From NCBI GenBank assembly GCA_963817395.1, contig CAWFOC010000008.1:214377-278376 (forward strand): a stretch of DNA of 64,000 nucleotides. Direction: 5' to 3'. This stretch comes from CAWGYQ01 sp963817395. Lineage in GTDB: Bacteria; Acidobacteriota; Vicinamibacteria; Vicinamibacterales; CAVPJW01. Positions 9,002 to 17,440 of this stretch are shown here, one piece after another. Within the stretch, counting starts at the first letter, position 1. Every line of letters starts with the position of its first letter. A program made the position numbers and the translations under genes. Below the pieces are notes generated by a model, which saw only the letters and a list, made by a program, of their open reading frames with translations, was not told where the DNA came from and ran no database searches.

Positions 9002-10366
9002 ATGACCATCTCTCCGGCTGGGGCGGTAACCGGCCTCGCACCGGAAGCCATCCCGGCTGCTGCCTACATCGACGCCATCCTGCGCTTCGAGACAGCGCTG
9101 GCGCGCGCACAGGCCTCGCTGCAGCTGATTCCGCGCGAAGCCGCCGCGTCCATTGAGGCCGCCGCGGCGGATTTCGTCCCCGATATCCGGGCCATTGGCG
9201 TGGCGGCCTTCGCTGCCGGCACGCCGGTCGTCGAGCTGCTCGACCAGTTCGGATCGCATGTGGCCGGCCGAGATCGGGAAGCCCGTGCCTATCTCCATCT
9301 CGGCGCGACGTCGCAGGATGCGCTCGATACCGCCACGGTGCTGTGTCTCGAGCCACTCGTGTCGAAAGCACTCGTGGCGCTCAACGAGAGCAGAAACGCG
9401 GGTATCCGCCTCGCGAGGGCCCACGTCCGGAGCCCGATGCTGGCGCGCACGCTGCTGCAGGCTGCCGGAGTGACCACGTTCGGATTCAAGGTCGCGCAAT
9501 GGAGTGTCGCGCTCGGGCGTTGTGAACGCCGCCTCCGCCACGCCAGAGGAGAGGCGCTCGTGGTTCAGCTCGCCGGGTCGATTGGTTCAGGACAGGCCTT
9601 TGGCGATCGCTGGGAAGCCCTGCAGGCGGCTCTGGCCCGTGAGCTTGGATTGGCCACGGCCGAGGGGGGAACCTGGCAGATGATGCGCGACGCCTGGGTC
9701 AACCTGCTGACCCAGCTTGCGCTGGCCACAGGCGTCGCCGCGAAGATCGCCGGCGACGTGGCCCTGATGAGCCAGAGCGAGATTCGCGAGGCCGCCGAAC
9801 CGATGGCCGATCGTGGCCGATCGTCCGCGATGCCTCACAAACAGAATCCGGTCCGCTCCATGCGAATCCGGGCGTGCGCCCACGTGGTTCAGGGCCTCAC
9901 GGCGAGTCTTCTCTCCACGCTGCCGGTGGAGCACGAGCGGGGACTTGGCACCTGGCAGGCCGAGCTGTCGGTAGCGCCTCCGCTCGTGGCCCACGCGCTC
10001 GCGGCGCTCGAAAGTTTGAATGATCTGCTCAACGGTCTTCATTTCGACGCGTCTCGCGCGCAGGAAAACATCGAAGCCACACGAGGCCTCGTCTTTTCCG
10101 AGAGGGCCGTGGAGGAGCTTGCCAGGCCGCTGACCAGGGCGGTGGCCTCACGGCTCGTCGACGAGGCCTGCCGCCAGGCACGAGCATCCGGCAGTCACCT
10201 GCGGGACGCTCTCGAAACCGCCATTGAACGCGAATCATCCATTGGCGATCGTCGCCAATCGCTCGCCGTGGCCCTGGATGGTGTCTTCGATCCCCGGAGC
10301 GCCATCGATGCGGCCGAACGCGCAGCCATGCGAGCGCTCGGTGACATGGAGGCATCACGCCCGTGA
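9002..10366 (+). CDS. pcaB: 3-carboxy-cis,cis-muconate cycloisomerase
   Basis: A member of the fumarase/aspartase superfamily of about 454 residues, converting carboxymuconate to 4-carboxymuconolactone in the cytoplasm. The superfamily signature SSAMPHKQNP is near residue 275, and the conserved LGATSQD segment is near residue 100. It follows pcaG by 30 bases, and its stop overlaps the GTG start of pcaC (GTGA), which indicates translational coupling. Confidence 0.93.
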   Translation: MTISPAGAVTGLAPEAIPAAAYIDAILRFETALARAQASLQLIPREAAASIEAAAADFVPDIRAIGVAAFAAGTPVVELLDQFGSHVAGRDREARAYLHLGATSQDALDTATVLCLEPLVSKALVALNESRNAGIRLARAHVRSPMLARTLLQAAGVTTFGFKVAQWSVALGRCERRLRHARGEALVVQLAGSIGSGQAFGDRWEALQAALARELGLATAEGGTWQMMRDAWVNLLTQLALATGVAAKIAGDVALMSQSEIREAAEPMADRGRSSAMPHKQNPVRSMRIRACAHVVQGLTASLLSTLPVEHERGLGTWQAELSVAPPLVAHALAALESLNDLLNGLHFDASRAQENIEATRGLVFSERAVEELARPLTRAVASRLVDEACRQARASGSHLRDALETAIERESSIGDRRQSLAVALDGVFDPRSAIDAAERAAMRALGDMEASRP

Positions 10367-10752
10367 ATCAACCAGACGATCCGGACTTCGAAGACGGGCT
10401 GAAGCGCAGGCGCGAGATTCTGGGCGACGCCTGGGTCGATCGCTCGCTCAGCAGCCGGACGCCGTTCAACGAGGAGTTCCAGTCGCTCGTCACCCGCTAT
10501 GCGTGGAAGGAAATCTGGACGCGCCCGGGACTTCCCGCCGAGACCCGGCGGTTTCTGGTGCTGGCGATGACGATCGCCCTGGGCCGCTGGGACGAGTTCG
10601 ATCTGCACTTCCGAGCCGCGCTCGAACATGGCGTGTCTTCCGATGCGCTCAAGGAAGTGCTGCTGCAGGCAGCCGTGTACTGCGGGGTGCCTGCCGCCAA
10701 TACAGCGTTCCACCGTGCGCAGGCGATCATCACATCGCTCGAGCGTCCGTAG
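10363..10752 (+). CDS. pcaC: 4-carboxymuconolactone decarboxylase
   Basis: This 129-residue AhpD-like protein removes CO2 from carboxymuconolactone to give the enol-lactone. Family residues are seen in GDAWVDRSL, EFQSLVTRYAW and LLQAAVYCGVPAANTAFH. The start is GTG overlapping the last codons of pcaB by 4 bases. It is a separate gene here, not fused to pcaD as in some actinobacteria. Confidence 0.93.
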   Translation: MNQPDDPDFEDGLKRRREILGDAWVDRSLSSRTPFNEEFQSLVTRYAWKEIWTRPGLPAETRRFLVLAMTIALGRWDEFDLHFRAALEHGVSSDALKEVLLQAAVYCGVPAANTAFHRAQAIITSLERP

Positions 10753-10768
10753 TTTCGTTTCTCGACAC

Positions 10769-11542
10769 ATGCCTTCGACGCGCTCCAGGCCCGCACTGCA
10801 CTACATTCAGGCGGGCCAGGGTCCGCCCTTGATCTTCAGCCACGCGCTTGGGTGCAATCTGCGCATGTGGGACGGCGTGGCTCGAGCCTTCGAACCCACG
10901 CACACCGTCGTCTGCTACGACACACGATGTCATGGCCAGAGCGAAGTCATGGCGGCTCCGACGAGCATGAGTGATCTGGTCAGTGACGCCGTTCGGCTGA
11001 TTGACGAGCTCGATTGCGAGTCGGTGACGTGGGTTGGTCTGTCGATGGGCGGCATGATCGGCCAGGGGTTGGCAATCGCTCACCCAGAACGGGTCGAGCG
11101 GCTGGTCCTCGCCAACACCACGAGCCGCTATCCGGCCGACGCGCGTCCGCTGTGGGCCGAGCGAGCGCGGATTGCCCGTGCCGACGGAATGCACGCGCTG
11201 GCGGCACTGATCATGTCGCGATATTTCTCGCCGATGTTCCTCGCCAGCCGGCCCGACATCGTCGAGATGTTCCGACAGGACGTCCTCAGCGTGGATCCGC
11301 TGGGATACGCCGCATGTTGCGAGGCGATCGAGTCGCTCGACTATCATGCCGGGCTCAGACGCATCGTCTGTCCGACACTGGTGATCGCGGGCGGAGCCGA
11401 TGCGGCGGCGTCACCCGCCGTGCCACAGGAGATCGCCGAGCAGATCCCCGGCGCCAGCTTGGCCGTCATGGAAACAGCGGGGCACTTGAGCGCAGTCGAA
11501 CAGCCCGAGGAGTTCGTGAGGTTGCTTCGAGCCTTCCTGTAG
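10769..11542 (+). CDS. pcaD: 3-oxoadipate enol-lactonase
   Basis: An alpha/beta hydrolase of about 257 residues that opens the enol-lactone to 3-oxoadipate. The nucleophile is Ser92 in GLSMGG, the oxyanion-hole region is SHALGCN near residue 24, and the catalytic His lies in TAGHLS near the C terminus. ATG 10769 is used because homology begins at HYIQAGQG; the open frame upstream overlaps pcaC. It is the last gene of the pca run. No pcaIJ or thiolase gene for the last steps, and no pcaR/pcaQ regulator, lies in the window. Confidence 0.92.
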   Translation: MPSTRSRPALHYIQAGQGPPLIFSHALGCNLRMWDGVARAFEPTHTVVCYDTRCHGQSEVMAAPTSMSDLVSDAVRLIDELDCESVTWVGLSMGGMIGQGLAIAHPERVERLVLANTTSRYPADARPLWAERARIARADGMHALAALIMSRYFSPMFLASRPDIVEMFRQDVLSVDPLGYAACCEAIESLDYHAGLRRIVCPTLVIAGGADAAASPAVPQEIAEQIPGASLAVMETAGHLSAVEQPEEFVRLLRAFL

Positions 11543-11585
11543 TTTGCTCCGCGCGGCGACGCTCGCGGCCGATTGTGCTCGACGC

Positions 11586-12926
11586 TTACGCGAGAACCGC
11601 GCGCGGCACGTGACGCCGGACGAGCGCCAGGCAGAAGAACACGAGTGCCATGGCGATGCCGATCAGCCCGAAGAATGCGGCGCTGCCGGCCTCGAGCGCC
11701 CAGGCGCCCGCATACGTGCTCAGGACGCCCCCCGATCGGCCAACCGCCACCGCGGTTCCCACACCCGTGGCGCGGACCGGGGTGGGGTAGACGTGCGTGG
11801 CGAGAGCGTACATCGTCGTCTGGACGGCGTTGATCAGCCCGCCCGTGATTCCCAGCATCACCACGATTTGGAACGTGTTCGAGGTCGGGCCGAAGCTCAT
11901 CGCGCCGAGCACGAGCGCACCGGTGACCGCCCCGGCGGACATGCTCAACATCGTGGCCCTCGATCCGAGTCGGGTCATGACCAACCCGCCACAGATCGCG
12001 CCGGCAACCCCTCCCATATTGAACGCCGCGAGACCATTGCCGGCGACGCTGATATCAAGGCCCGCGCCAGTCAGCATCGACGGCACCCAGTTGAAAGCCG
12101 TATAGACGGCCAGCAGGCAAAAGAAAAACGAGCCCCACAGCGCCAGCGTATCGCGGCGAATGTCGCGGGCGAAGAGCGTGCCCATCGAGGCCTGCGAGAC
12201 GATCTTCTCGTTCGAATCGATGAACGCCGCGTCCGGTCGAACGTCGTATCCCAGCCTCTTCAGGATCGCGGCGAGCTCGGGCCAGCGCCGCTGTCTGTGC
12301 GCGAGATAGCGTGGAGATTCCGGCAGGAATCGCATCAGGATGAATGCCACGATCGCGGGCAACACTCCTCCGAGCGCAAAGAGCGCCCTCCACCCGACGG
12401 CGGGCAGGGCCCGGCCGGCCACGAGCGCCGCCAGCATGCCGCCGAGCGGCACGCACACAATCGTCAGCGTCACCGCAAATGGGCGATGACGCCGCGGGAC
12501 GTACTCGGACGCGAGCGCCGCCGCGTTTGGCAGCGCTCCGCCGAGCCCGAGGCCGGCTGCGAAACGCAGCGCGGCGAGTTGCCAGACGGTGTCCGCGACG
12601 GCGACCGCGGCGGTCAGCGGCCCGAACAGCAGCATGCTCCCGATCAGTGCGGTCTTGCGTCCCAGTCGATCGCCGGCGACACCTGCGGCCGCGCCGCCCA
12701 CCATCATGCCGAACATGCCCGCTGCCAGCACGGGGGCGAAGGCCGCGCGCGACATGCTCCAGTCGCGCATCATGGCCGGCACCGCGATGCCCAGCAGCTG
12801 GTTGTCCGCGCCGTCGAAGACGATGGCCAGGGCGGTGAGCGCGACGAAGAGCTTCTGCCGGCTTCCCCAGCGCCCCTCGTCGAGCAGGCGGCCGGCGTCC
12901 ACGAGATCGGGTGACGCGGGAGTCAC
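11586..12926 (-). CDS. MFS transporter, aromatic acid:H+ symporter (PcaK)-like
   Basis: About 446 residues with twelve predicted membrane spans. The loop-2 motif GDRLGRK and the later LPESPRYLAHR segment are typical of the sugar/aromatic-acid branch of MFS. Its position tail-to-tail with pcaD suggests import of protocatechuate or a related aromatic acid, but the sequence alone does not fix the substrate. The GTG start overlaps the TGA stop of the aldo/keto reductase by 3 to 4 bases, so these two genes form one transcript. Confidence 0.82.
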   Translation of the reverse strand: MTPASPDLVDAGRLLDEGRWGSRQKLFVALTALAIVFDGADNQLLGIAVPAMMRDWSMSRAAFAPVLAAGMFGMMVGGAAAGVAGDRLGRKTALIGSMLLFGPLTAAVAVADTVWQLAALRFAAGLGLGGALPNAAALASEYVPRRHRPFAVTLTIVCVPLGGMLAALVAGRALPAVGWRALFALGGVLPAIVAFILMRFLPESPRYLAHRQRRWPELAAILKRLGYDVRPDAAFIDSNEKIVSQASMGTLFARDIRRDTLALWGSFFFCLLAVYTAFNWVPSMLTGAGLDISVAGNGLAAFNMGGVAGAICGGLVMTRLGSRATMLSMSAGAVTGALVLGAMSFGPTSNTFQIVVMLGITGGLINAVQTTMYALATHVYPTPVRATGVGTAVAVGRSGGVLSTYAGAWALEAGSAAFFGLIGIAMALVFFCLALVRRHVPRAVLA

Positions 12927-13903
12927 GAAAAGCCGATCACCGGGTGCGGCGTGTACGGCTCTTCGAGTGAGGCGATTTCGTCTGGCGTCAATCGGACCGA
13001 GAGCGCCGCCACGGCGTCGTGCAGGTGTTCCTGCCGGGACGCGCCGACGATCGGCGCGGTGACGATCGGCTTGTGCAGCAGCCAGGCGAGCGCAATCTGG
13101 GCTCGCGGCACGCGGCGGTCCGCGGCAATCTTCGTGACGCGATCGAAGACGCGCCGATCGGCCTCGACGGTCGAGGCGTACAGCGTCTTGCCGAAGTCGT
13201 CGGTTCTGAAGCGCTCGGTCTCCTCGTTCCACTCACGCGTGAGGCGTCCGCGCGCGAGCGGGCTCCACGGAAGCACGCCGATCCCTTCCGCGGCGCAGAG
13301 CGGCAACATCTCCCGCTCCTCCTCGCGGTACAGGAGGTTGTAGTAGTTCTGCATGCTCACAAACCGCGTCCATCCGTGTCGCTCGGCGACGTGGAGCGCC
13401 TTGGTGAATTGCCACGCGTACATCGATGACGCGCCGATATATCGGGCCTTGCCCGCCTTGACGACGTCGTGCAGCGCCTCGAGCGTTTCCTCGATGGGGG
13501 TCCGGTAGTCCCACCGATGAATCTGATAGAGATCGACGTAGTCCATGCCCAGCCGCGCGAGGCTCTCATCGATGGCCGCCAGAATCGCTTTCCGCGACAG
13601 GCCCATCGCGTTGGGCGCCTTGCGATTCGGGTAGAAGACCTTCGTCGCCACCACGATGTCCCGCCGGACGGCGAAGTCGCGGAGGGCCCGGCCGACAATC
13701 TCTTCGCTGGTGCCGTCGGAATACGCGTTCGCCGTGTCGAAGAAATTGATCCCGAGCTCGATGGCCTGCCGAATCAAGGGACGGCTCCGCTCTTCGTCCA
13801 GGGTCCATGGATGCGCGCCGCGTTCCGGCACGCCGTAGGTCATGCACCCGAGGCACAAGGGGGAAACCTCAATCCCCGTTCGTCCGAGCTTGACATACTG
13901 CAT
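12923..13903 (-). CDS. Aldo/keto reductase
   Basis: An NADPH-dependent TIM-barrel oxidoreductase of 326 residues. The catalytic tetrad is visible as Asp in FFDTANAYSDG, Tyr in the same stretch, Lys in ATKVFY and His in QIHRWD. The cofactor loop VGASRQEH lies near the C terminus. It resembles the YajO/Tas-like group that reduces aldehydes and ketones; the physiological substrate is unknown. It is translationally coupled to the downstream MFS gene, which hints at a role in uptake or detoxification of the transported compound. Confidence 0.88.
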   Translation of the reverse strand: MQYVKLGRTGIEVSPLCLGCMTYGVPERGAHPWTLDEERSRPLIRQAIELGINFFDTANAYSDGTSEEIVGRALRDFAVRRDIVVATKVFYPNRKAPNAMGLSRKAILAAIDESLARLGMDYVDLYQIHRWDYRTPIEETLEALHDVVKAGKARYIGASSMYAWQFTKALHVAERHGWTRFVSMQNYYNLLYREEEREMLPLCAAEGIGVLPWSPLARGRLTREWNEETERFRTDDFGKTLYASTVEADRRVFDRVTKIAADRRVPRAQIALAWLLHKPIVTAPIVGASRQEHLHDAVAALSVRLTPDEIASLEEPYTPHPVIGFS

Positions 13904-14018
13904 CGTCGATCTCGTGCGGCTGTCACACCACCAGGCGGTGGCAGGCCGCGTCGATACGATGGTACGCTCCGCGTCAAGCCTCGCCGAAGGCTTGGGTAGC
14001 CTCACGGCGTGCGATGAG

Positions 14019-15173
14019 ATGGGAAGCACTTCATCGAATGAGGCTCGCCCCTCAGGCCCGCCGGTATCGACTTGGCGCCTGGCCGTTGCCGCACTGGCGT
14101 CGGCCGCCGTGGTGGCCTCGGCTCCGTTCATGGGGCAGATGCGCGCCGTGCTTCGATCGGCGTTCCCGGCTCAGTTCGTGGCCATTGTCGGGGCCGCCGT
14201 GGCGGGAGCGATCGCTCTGGCCATGTTCGCCGCCGTGCGCAGCATTCGTCACAGGCGGGTGGCGCGGTACAGCGCGATCGCAGCAGCCTTCATTCTCGGT
14301 CTCGTCTATGGTGCGGCCTTCCGCACCGGCATTCCCGAGGTCGACGTTGTCGAGCGGGTGCACTTCGTCGAGTACGGCCTGCTGACGTTTCTTTTCTACC
14401 GCGCGTGGCGATCAATCGGCGACCCTACCATCATCATCTTGCCGCTGCTGGCCGGCGTTCTCGTGGGCTCGGTGGAGGAATGGTTCCAGTGGTTCATTCC
14501 AAACCGTGTGGGCGAGGCGCGCGACGTGTTGCTGAATCTCGCGGCCGTCGCGTGCGGGTTGTTGTTCAGTTTTGGCGTCGATCCGCCGGAGTCATTCAGC
14601 CGGCGGCTCCACCCGGGATCGGCGACCCGCATTGGCGTTCTGGCGATCATCGTCGTGTTGACGTTTGCGATGTTTGCGCACTCGGTGCATCTTGGTTACA
14701 GCGTCGGTCACCCGGACCTGGGTTCGTTCAAGTCGCGGTATCGGGACCAGGAGCTGACCTCGCTCTCGGCGGATCGCGCCGCACGATGGCGGCAGAGTCC
14801 TCCGACGGTTCTCAGACGGCTCTCTCGTGAAGATCAGTACATGGACGAAGGGCTGTGGCACGTGCAACGTCGAAACGAGGCGTGGGCCACCGGCGATCAC
14901 GACAGTGCGTGGAGCGAAAATCGAATCCTCGAGGAATTCTTTGCGCCGGTTCTGGATGCTCCCTCCTACGTGTCGGCCACCGGCCATCGCTGGCCGTCGG
15001 CGCAGAGGGCTGAAGCCGCCGCGCGCGGTGCCAACCGCGCGAGACCGTACGTCAGCGACGCCGAGCCTCATCCCATCCTGACGTGGTCGAAGCCGTTGTT
15101 CTGGTCTGCGGTTGGGATGCTGTGCGCGCTGATCGGATTGTCGGTTCGTCGATTCGACCGGCGCCGCCGCTGA
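14019..15173 (+). CDS. VanZ-like membrane protein
   Basis: About 384 residues with several membrane spans. The central part carries the VanZ-like signature (HFVEYGLLTFLFYRA and EEWFQWFIPNRVGEARDVLLN). A large soluble segment of about 140 residues follows and the chain ends in one further span and a basic tail. VanZ-like proteins are known from glycopeptide tolerance, but most members have no assigned role. The start is uncertain: ATG 14019 is the last good one before the first membrane span, and earlier in-frame codons overlap the divergent aldo/keto reductase. Confidence 0.7.
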   Translation: MGSTSSNEARPSGPPVSTWRLAVAALASAAVVASAPFMGQMRAVLRSAFPAQFVAIVGAAVAGAIALAMFAAVRSIRHRRVARYSAIAAAFILGLVYGAAFRTGIPEVDVVERVHFVEYGLLTFLFYRAWRSIGDPTIIILPLLAGVLVGSVEEWFQWFIPNRVGEARDVLLNLAAVACGLLFSFGVDPPESFSRRLHPGSATRIGVLAIIVVLTFAMFAHSVHLGYSVGHPDLGSFKSRYRDQELTSLSADRAARWRQSPPTVLRRLSREDQYMDEGLWHVQRRNEAWATGDHDSAWSENRILEEFFAPVLDAPSYVSATGHRWPSAQRAEAAARGANRARPYVSDAEPHPILTWSKPLFWSAVGMLCALIGLSVRRFDRRRR

Positions 15174-15256
15174 CGGCCGTCACGCTCAGACTGCCGCATC
15201 GGACCGGAATGCCCGAGCTACGGTTGCCGCGCGGTTTTTACGGCTAAGCTACAGCC

Positions 15257-15948
15257 ATGCAGCGCCGACGTTTTCTTCTTTCACAGGCCGCCCTGGCCAG
15301 TTGGGCCATCGGGATTGGAGCGGCGGGCGGTTCCGAGCAGGCGACCGTTTCCGGCGCACGCTCCCGCCGCACGATTCCCAAGCCAGGGCCCATGGTGCCG
15401 CCCGTCCCCGCGATCATCACGAGCGTGCACGGAAAGCCAGGGGATCCCGACGAGTTGTCGGTGCTCTGGACCTTCGTCGTCAATGGCGACCCGCCACAGG
15501 TAGGAATTGCCCCCGGTGACGAGCACATCGCGGGTGGCCTCATCGCGCTTCACCGCGAGTTCGTCCTGAATGTTCCGGTCGCATCGATGATTCATGGGTT
15601 TCGATCGGCTCGACTTCAGCTCGAGCCGTGTGGCTGACAAGTACGCGCTTTCCGGGTTTACGCGCGGGTGTCGCCACGTCCGTCAAGGCGCCCACGGTGA
15701 ACGAGGCGCCGATTCACGTGGAGTGCCGCGTGTCGCACGTGCTCCGCGTCCCTCCGGTTCGAACCGTGTTCATCGCCGATGTGTTGGCCACGACCGTGCA
15801 CGAGGGCATTTGCGACGACGACGGACGGCTGAGGCCGGCATCGGCGGCGTTCTTCGGCATGATGGCCGGCTGCGGCGAGTTCTTCACGATGGATCGCAAG
15901 GTCGGACACATCGGGCAGAGCGTTGGCCGGACCGATGTGCGGTACTGA
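15257..15948 (+). CDS. Flavin-reductase-like (FMN-binding split barrel) protein with Tat signal, two frameshifts
   Basis: The reconstructed product of about 230 residues opens with a twin-arginine signal (MQRRRFLLSQAALASW). It continues as a split-barrel flavoprotein: PAIITSVHGK, VNGDPPQVGIAPGDEHIAGG, REFVLNVP and RVSHVLRVPPVRTVFIADV. The C-terminal MDRKVGHIGQSVG resembles that of flavin-reductase-domain oxygenase partners. Two breaks occur at 15596-15601 and 15654-15659, both in the same hexamer GGGTTT; removing one base from each run restores the protein. Export through Tat would fit a folded FMN protein in the periplasm. Its redox partner is unknown. Confidence 0.7.
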
Positions 15949-15978
15949 CACGCCGAATGCTCTCGAGAGGACGCGGCG

Positions 15979-16479
15979 ATGAAGCCGGCTAGCAAGCGCG
16001 CCTCCGGGTTTTTCGCGAGTGTGCTCCTGCTCGTTGCCGGTTGCGCCGGCCACTCTGCGCCTGCTGCACAGCCAGCGCCGGCGCAGGCTCCGCGGGCGGG
16101 TGTCCAACGTCCCAACCCGGCGTCACAGCACTGCATCGAGCAAGGCGGCTCGCTCTTGATCGACCGCCATCCCGACGGCGGTCAGTACGGTGTCTGTGTG
16201 TTCGAGGACAACCGTCAGTGCGAGGTGTGGGCGCTTCTGCGCGGCCAGTGTCGGCCCGGTGGTGTCCGGGTTGCCGGATACCAAACGGCCGCGGGCCGCT
16301 ACTGCGCGATCACGGGCGGCATGTACGCGGTCGTCGCAAACAGCGGTGCGTCTGATGAGCAAGGCACCTGCACGTTGCCTGGCGGCAAGGTCTGCGACGC
16401 GGAGGCGTACCACCGCGGAACGTGCCGCGCGCAGTCGAGTGCCTCGCTCGGCGGAAATTCAACGCCTGCGGCTACTTGA
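15979..16479 (+). CDS. Lipoprotein with two DUF333 repeats
   Basis: A 166-residue protein with a lipoprotein signal ending LLVAGC. It contains two tandem copies of the cysteine-rich DUF333 unit: the first opens NPASQHCIEQGGSL and ends WALLRGQC, the second opens GRYCAITGGMYAV and ends AYHRGTC. DUF333 proteins are small exported proteins, sometimes called putative hemolysins, with no proven function. The start ATG 15979 lies 31 bases after the flavin-reductase-like gene. Its 3' end overlaps the convergent small gene by 8 bases. Confidence 0.82.
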   Translation: MKPASKRASGFFASVLLLVAGCAGHSAPAAQPAPAQAPRAGVQRPNPASQHCIEQGGSLLIDRHPDGGQYGVCVFEDNRQCEVWALLRGQCRPGGVRVAGYQTAAGRYCAITGGMYAVVANSGASDEQGTCTLPGGKVCDAEAYHRGTCRAQSSASLGGNSTPAAT

Positions 16480-16723
16480 GCAGCATCACGCCGCCTGCCC
16501 ACTTTGGCTCGACCCATTGACCGTTGATTCGGACGACGAGCCTCCCCGTTGGCGTTGCGTGACCAGGTTCCAGGCGGAAGCCGATGTCGCTGCCCGACAC
16601 CACCATCGGGACGGGCGACGGCTGCTGGGCGGCCGTGCCTTGACTGTGCCCCAGCGCGAACGCCGCCGTCATGCCAGCCGTTAGCACGGCCACCGACACC
16701 ATCCGCGAGATCGTGAGCTGCAT
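16472..16723 (-). CDS. Small exported protein of unknown function
   Basis: An 83-residue product with an N-terminal hydrophobic signal (VSVAVLTAGMTAAFALG) and a short hydrophilic mature part. That part contains IGFRLEPG and RINGQWVEPKW. The start ATG is preceded at ideal distance by GGGAGGA, a strong ribosome-binding site, which is the main reason to accept the gene. I do not recognise the family. It overlaps the end of the DUF333 lipoprotein gene by 8 bases on the other strand. Confidence 0.6.
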   Translation of the reverse strand: MQLTISRMVSVAVLTAGMTAAFALGHSQGTAAQQPSPVPMVVSGSDIGFRLEPGHATPTGRLVVRINGQWVEPKWAGGVMLLK

Positions 16724-16906
16724 CTGGGTTCCTCCCGGTCTATATGACGCGCCACGTCACGCCGCAGTCGGGCATCGGTCGGCAGGCGAGTCGATCCCCG
16801 AGGCAGGGGAGCCGCGAGAGTCGCTCCCGGTTCAATCTCAGCGGTGCCACGGCGAGGGCTCACTCGGCGCTCGCGTGTGTGCAGGAGGACGAACGTTCCG
16901 GTCACG

Positions 16907-16936
16907 TTGAAGTGCCGGGCTGTCGCCGTGTAGAAT
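16907..16936 (+). promoter_or_regulatory. Putative promoter of tRNA-Lys
   Basis: TTGAAG at 16907-16912 and TAGAAT at 16931-16936 are separated by 18 bases. The predicted start lies about 65 bases before the mature tRNA. Confidence 0.5.
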
Positions 16937-17007
16937 CGGATGTTGGTCGCCCTTCCACGGGCGATGCCCGCCGGCGCTCTGGCCGGCTGGTGCGCGCACG
17001 TTCACGT

Positions 17008-17083
17008 GGGCCGTTAGCTCAATTGGCAGAGCAGCAGACTCTTAATCTGCGGGTTGTAGGTTCGATTCCTACACGGCTCACCA
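17008..17083 (+). tRNA. tRNA-Lys (CTT)
   Basis: The acceptor stem GGGCCGT pairs with ACGGCTC, the anticodon loop reads CTCTTAA with anticodon CTT, and the T arm contains GGTTCGATTCC. The 3' CCA is encoded at 17081-17083. The cloverleaf was drawn by eye. Confidence 0.95.
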
Positions 17084-17440
17084 CAAATCTTTAGCAAATC
17101 ATGCCGTCTCGGCCGTCTCTGTGCTCGACGGGGCGGGCGTTGGACTCGTCGAGACGGTCCGCGCTCCCGACCGCCGGGAACATCACGGTCGGTGCGGGTC
17201 GTCCGTCTTGAGCGCGAAGACCCGCTGCGCACGGCTAGAGACGCGCAACGCTCGTAGGAGGTCGGCGGAGACGTCCACCACGCGGCGCTGATGATTCTTC
17301 GGCGTCCCAAGACGGCCCCGTGAAGGCTCAGCGAAGATAACGCGACTTCGAGGTCGTACCCGCGCCCTTGTTCGTATAGCAGTTAAGAAACGTTGTCCCT
17401 ATGAATGCGGGACGGGAAGCCATAGCTGGGGAACGTCATC
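17084..17440 (+). other. Intergenic stretch, nothing recognised
   Basis: This 357-base gap between tRNA-Lys and the GMC-DUF1080 gene holds no convincing coding frame on either strand. I looked for a second copy of the tRNA 3' end, an integrase gene or a clear terminator and saw none. Confidence 0.5.

Noticed and set aside
11544..12914. A long plus-strand open frame opposite the MFS gene
   Set aside because: Its composition (Arg, His, Glu, Gln rich, no hydrophobic core) is that of a shadow frame. The minus strand codes for a clear twelve-span transporter.
15215..15226. GAGCTACGGTTG resembling half of the interspersed hairpin
   Set aside because: The complementary 5' arm is missing, so it may be a degenerate remnant or chance match and is not listed as a copy.
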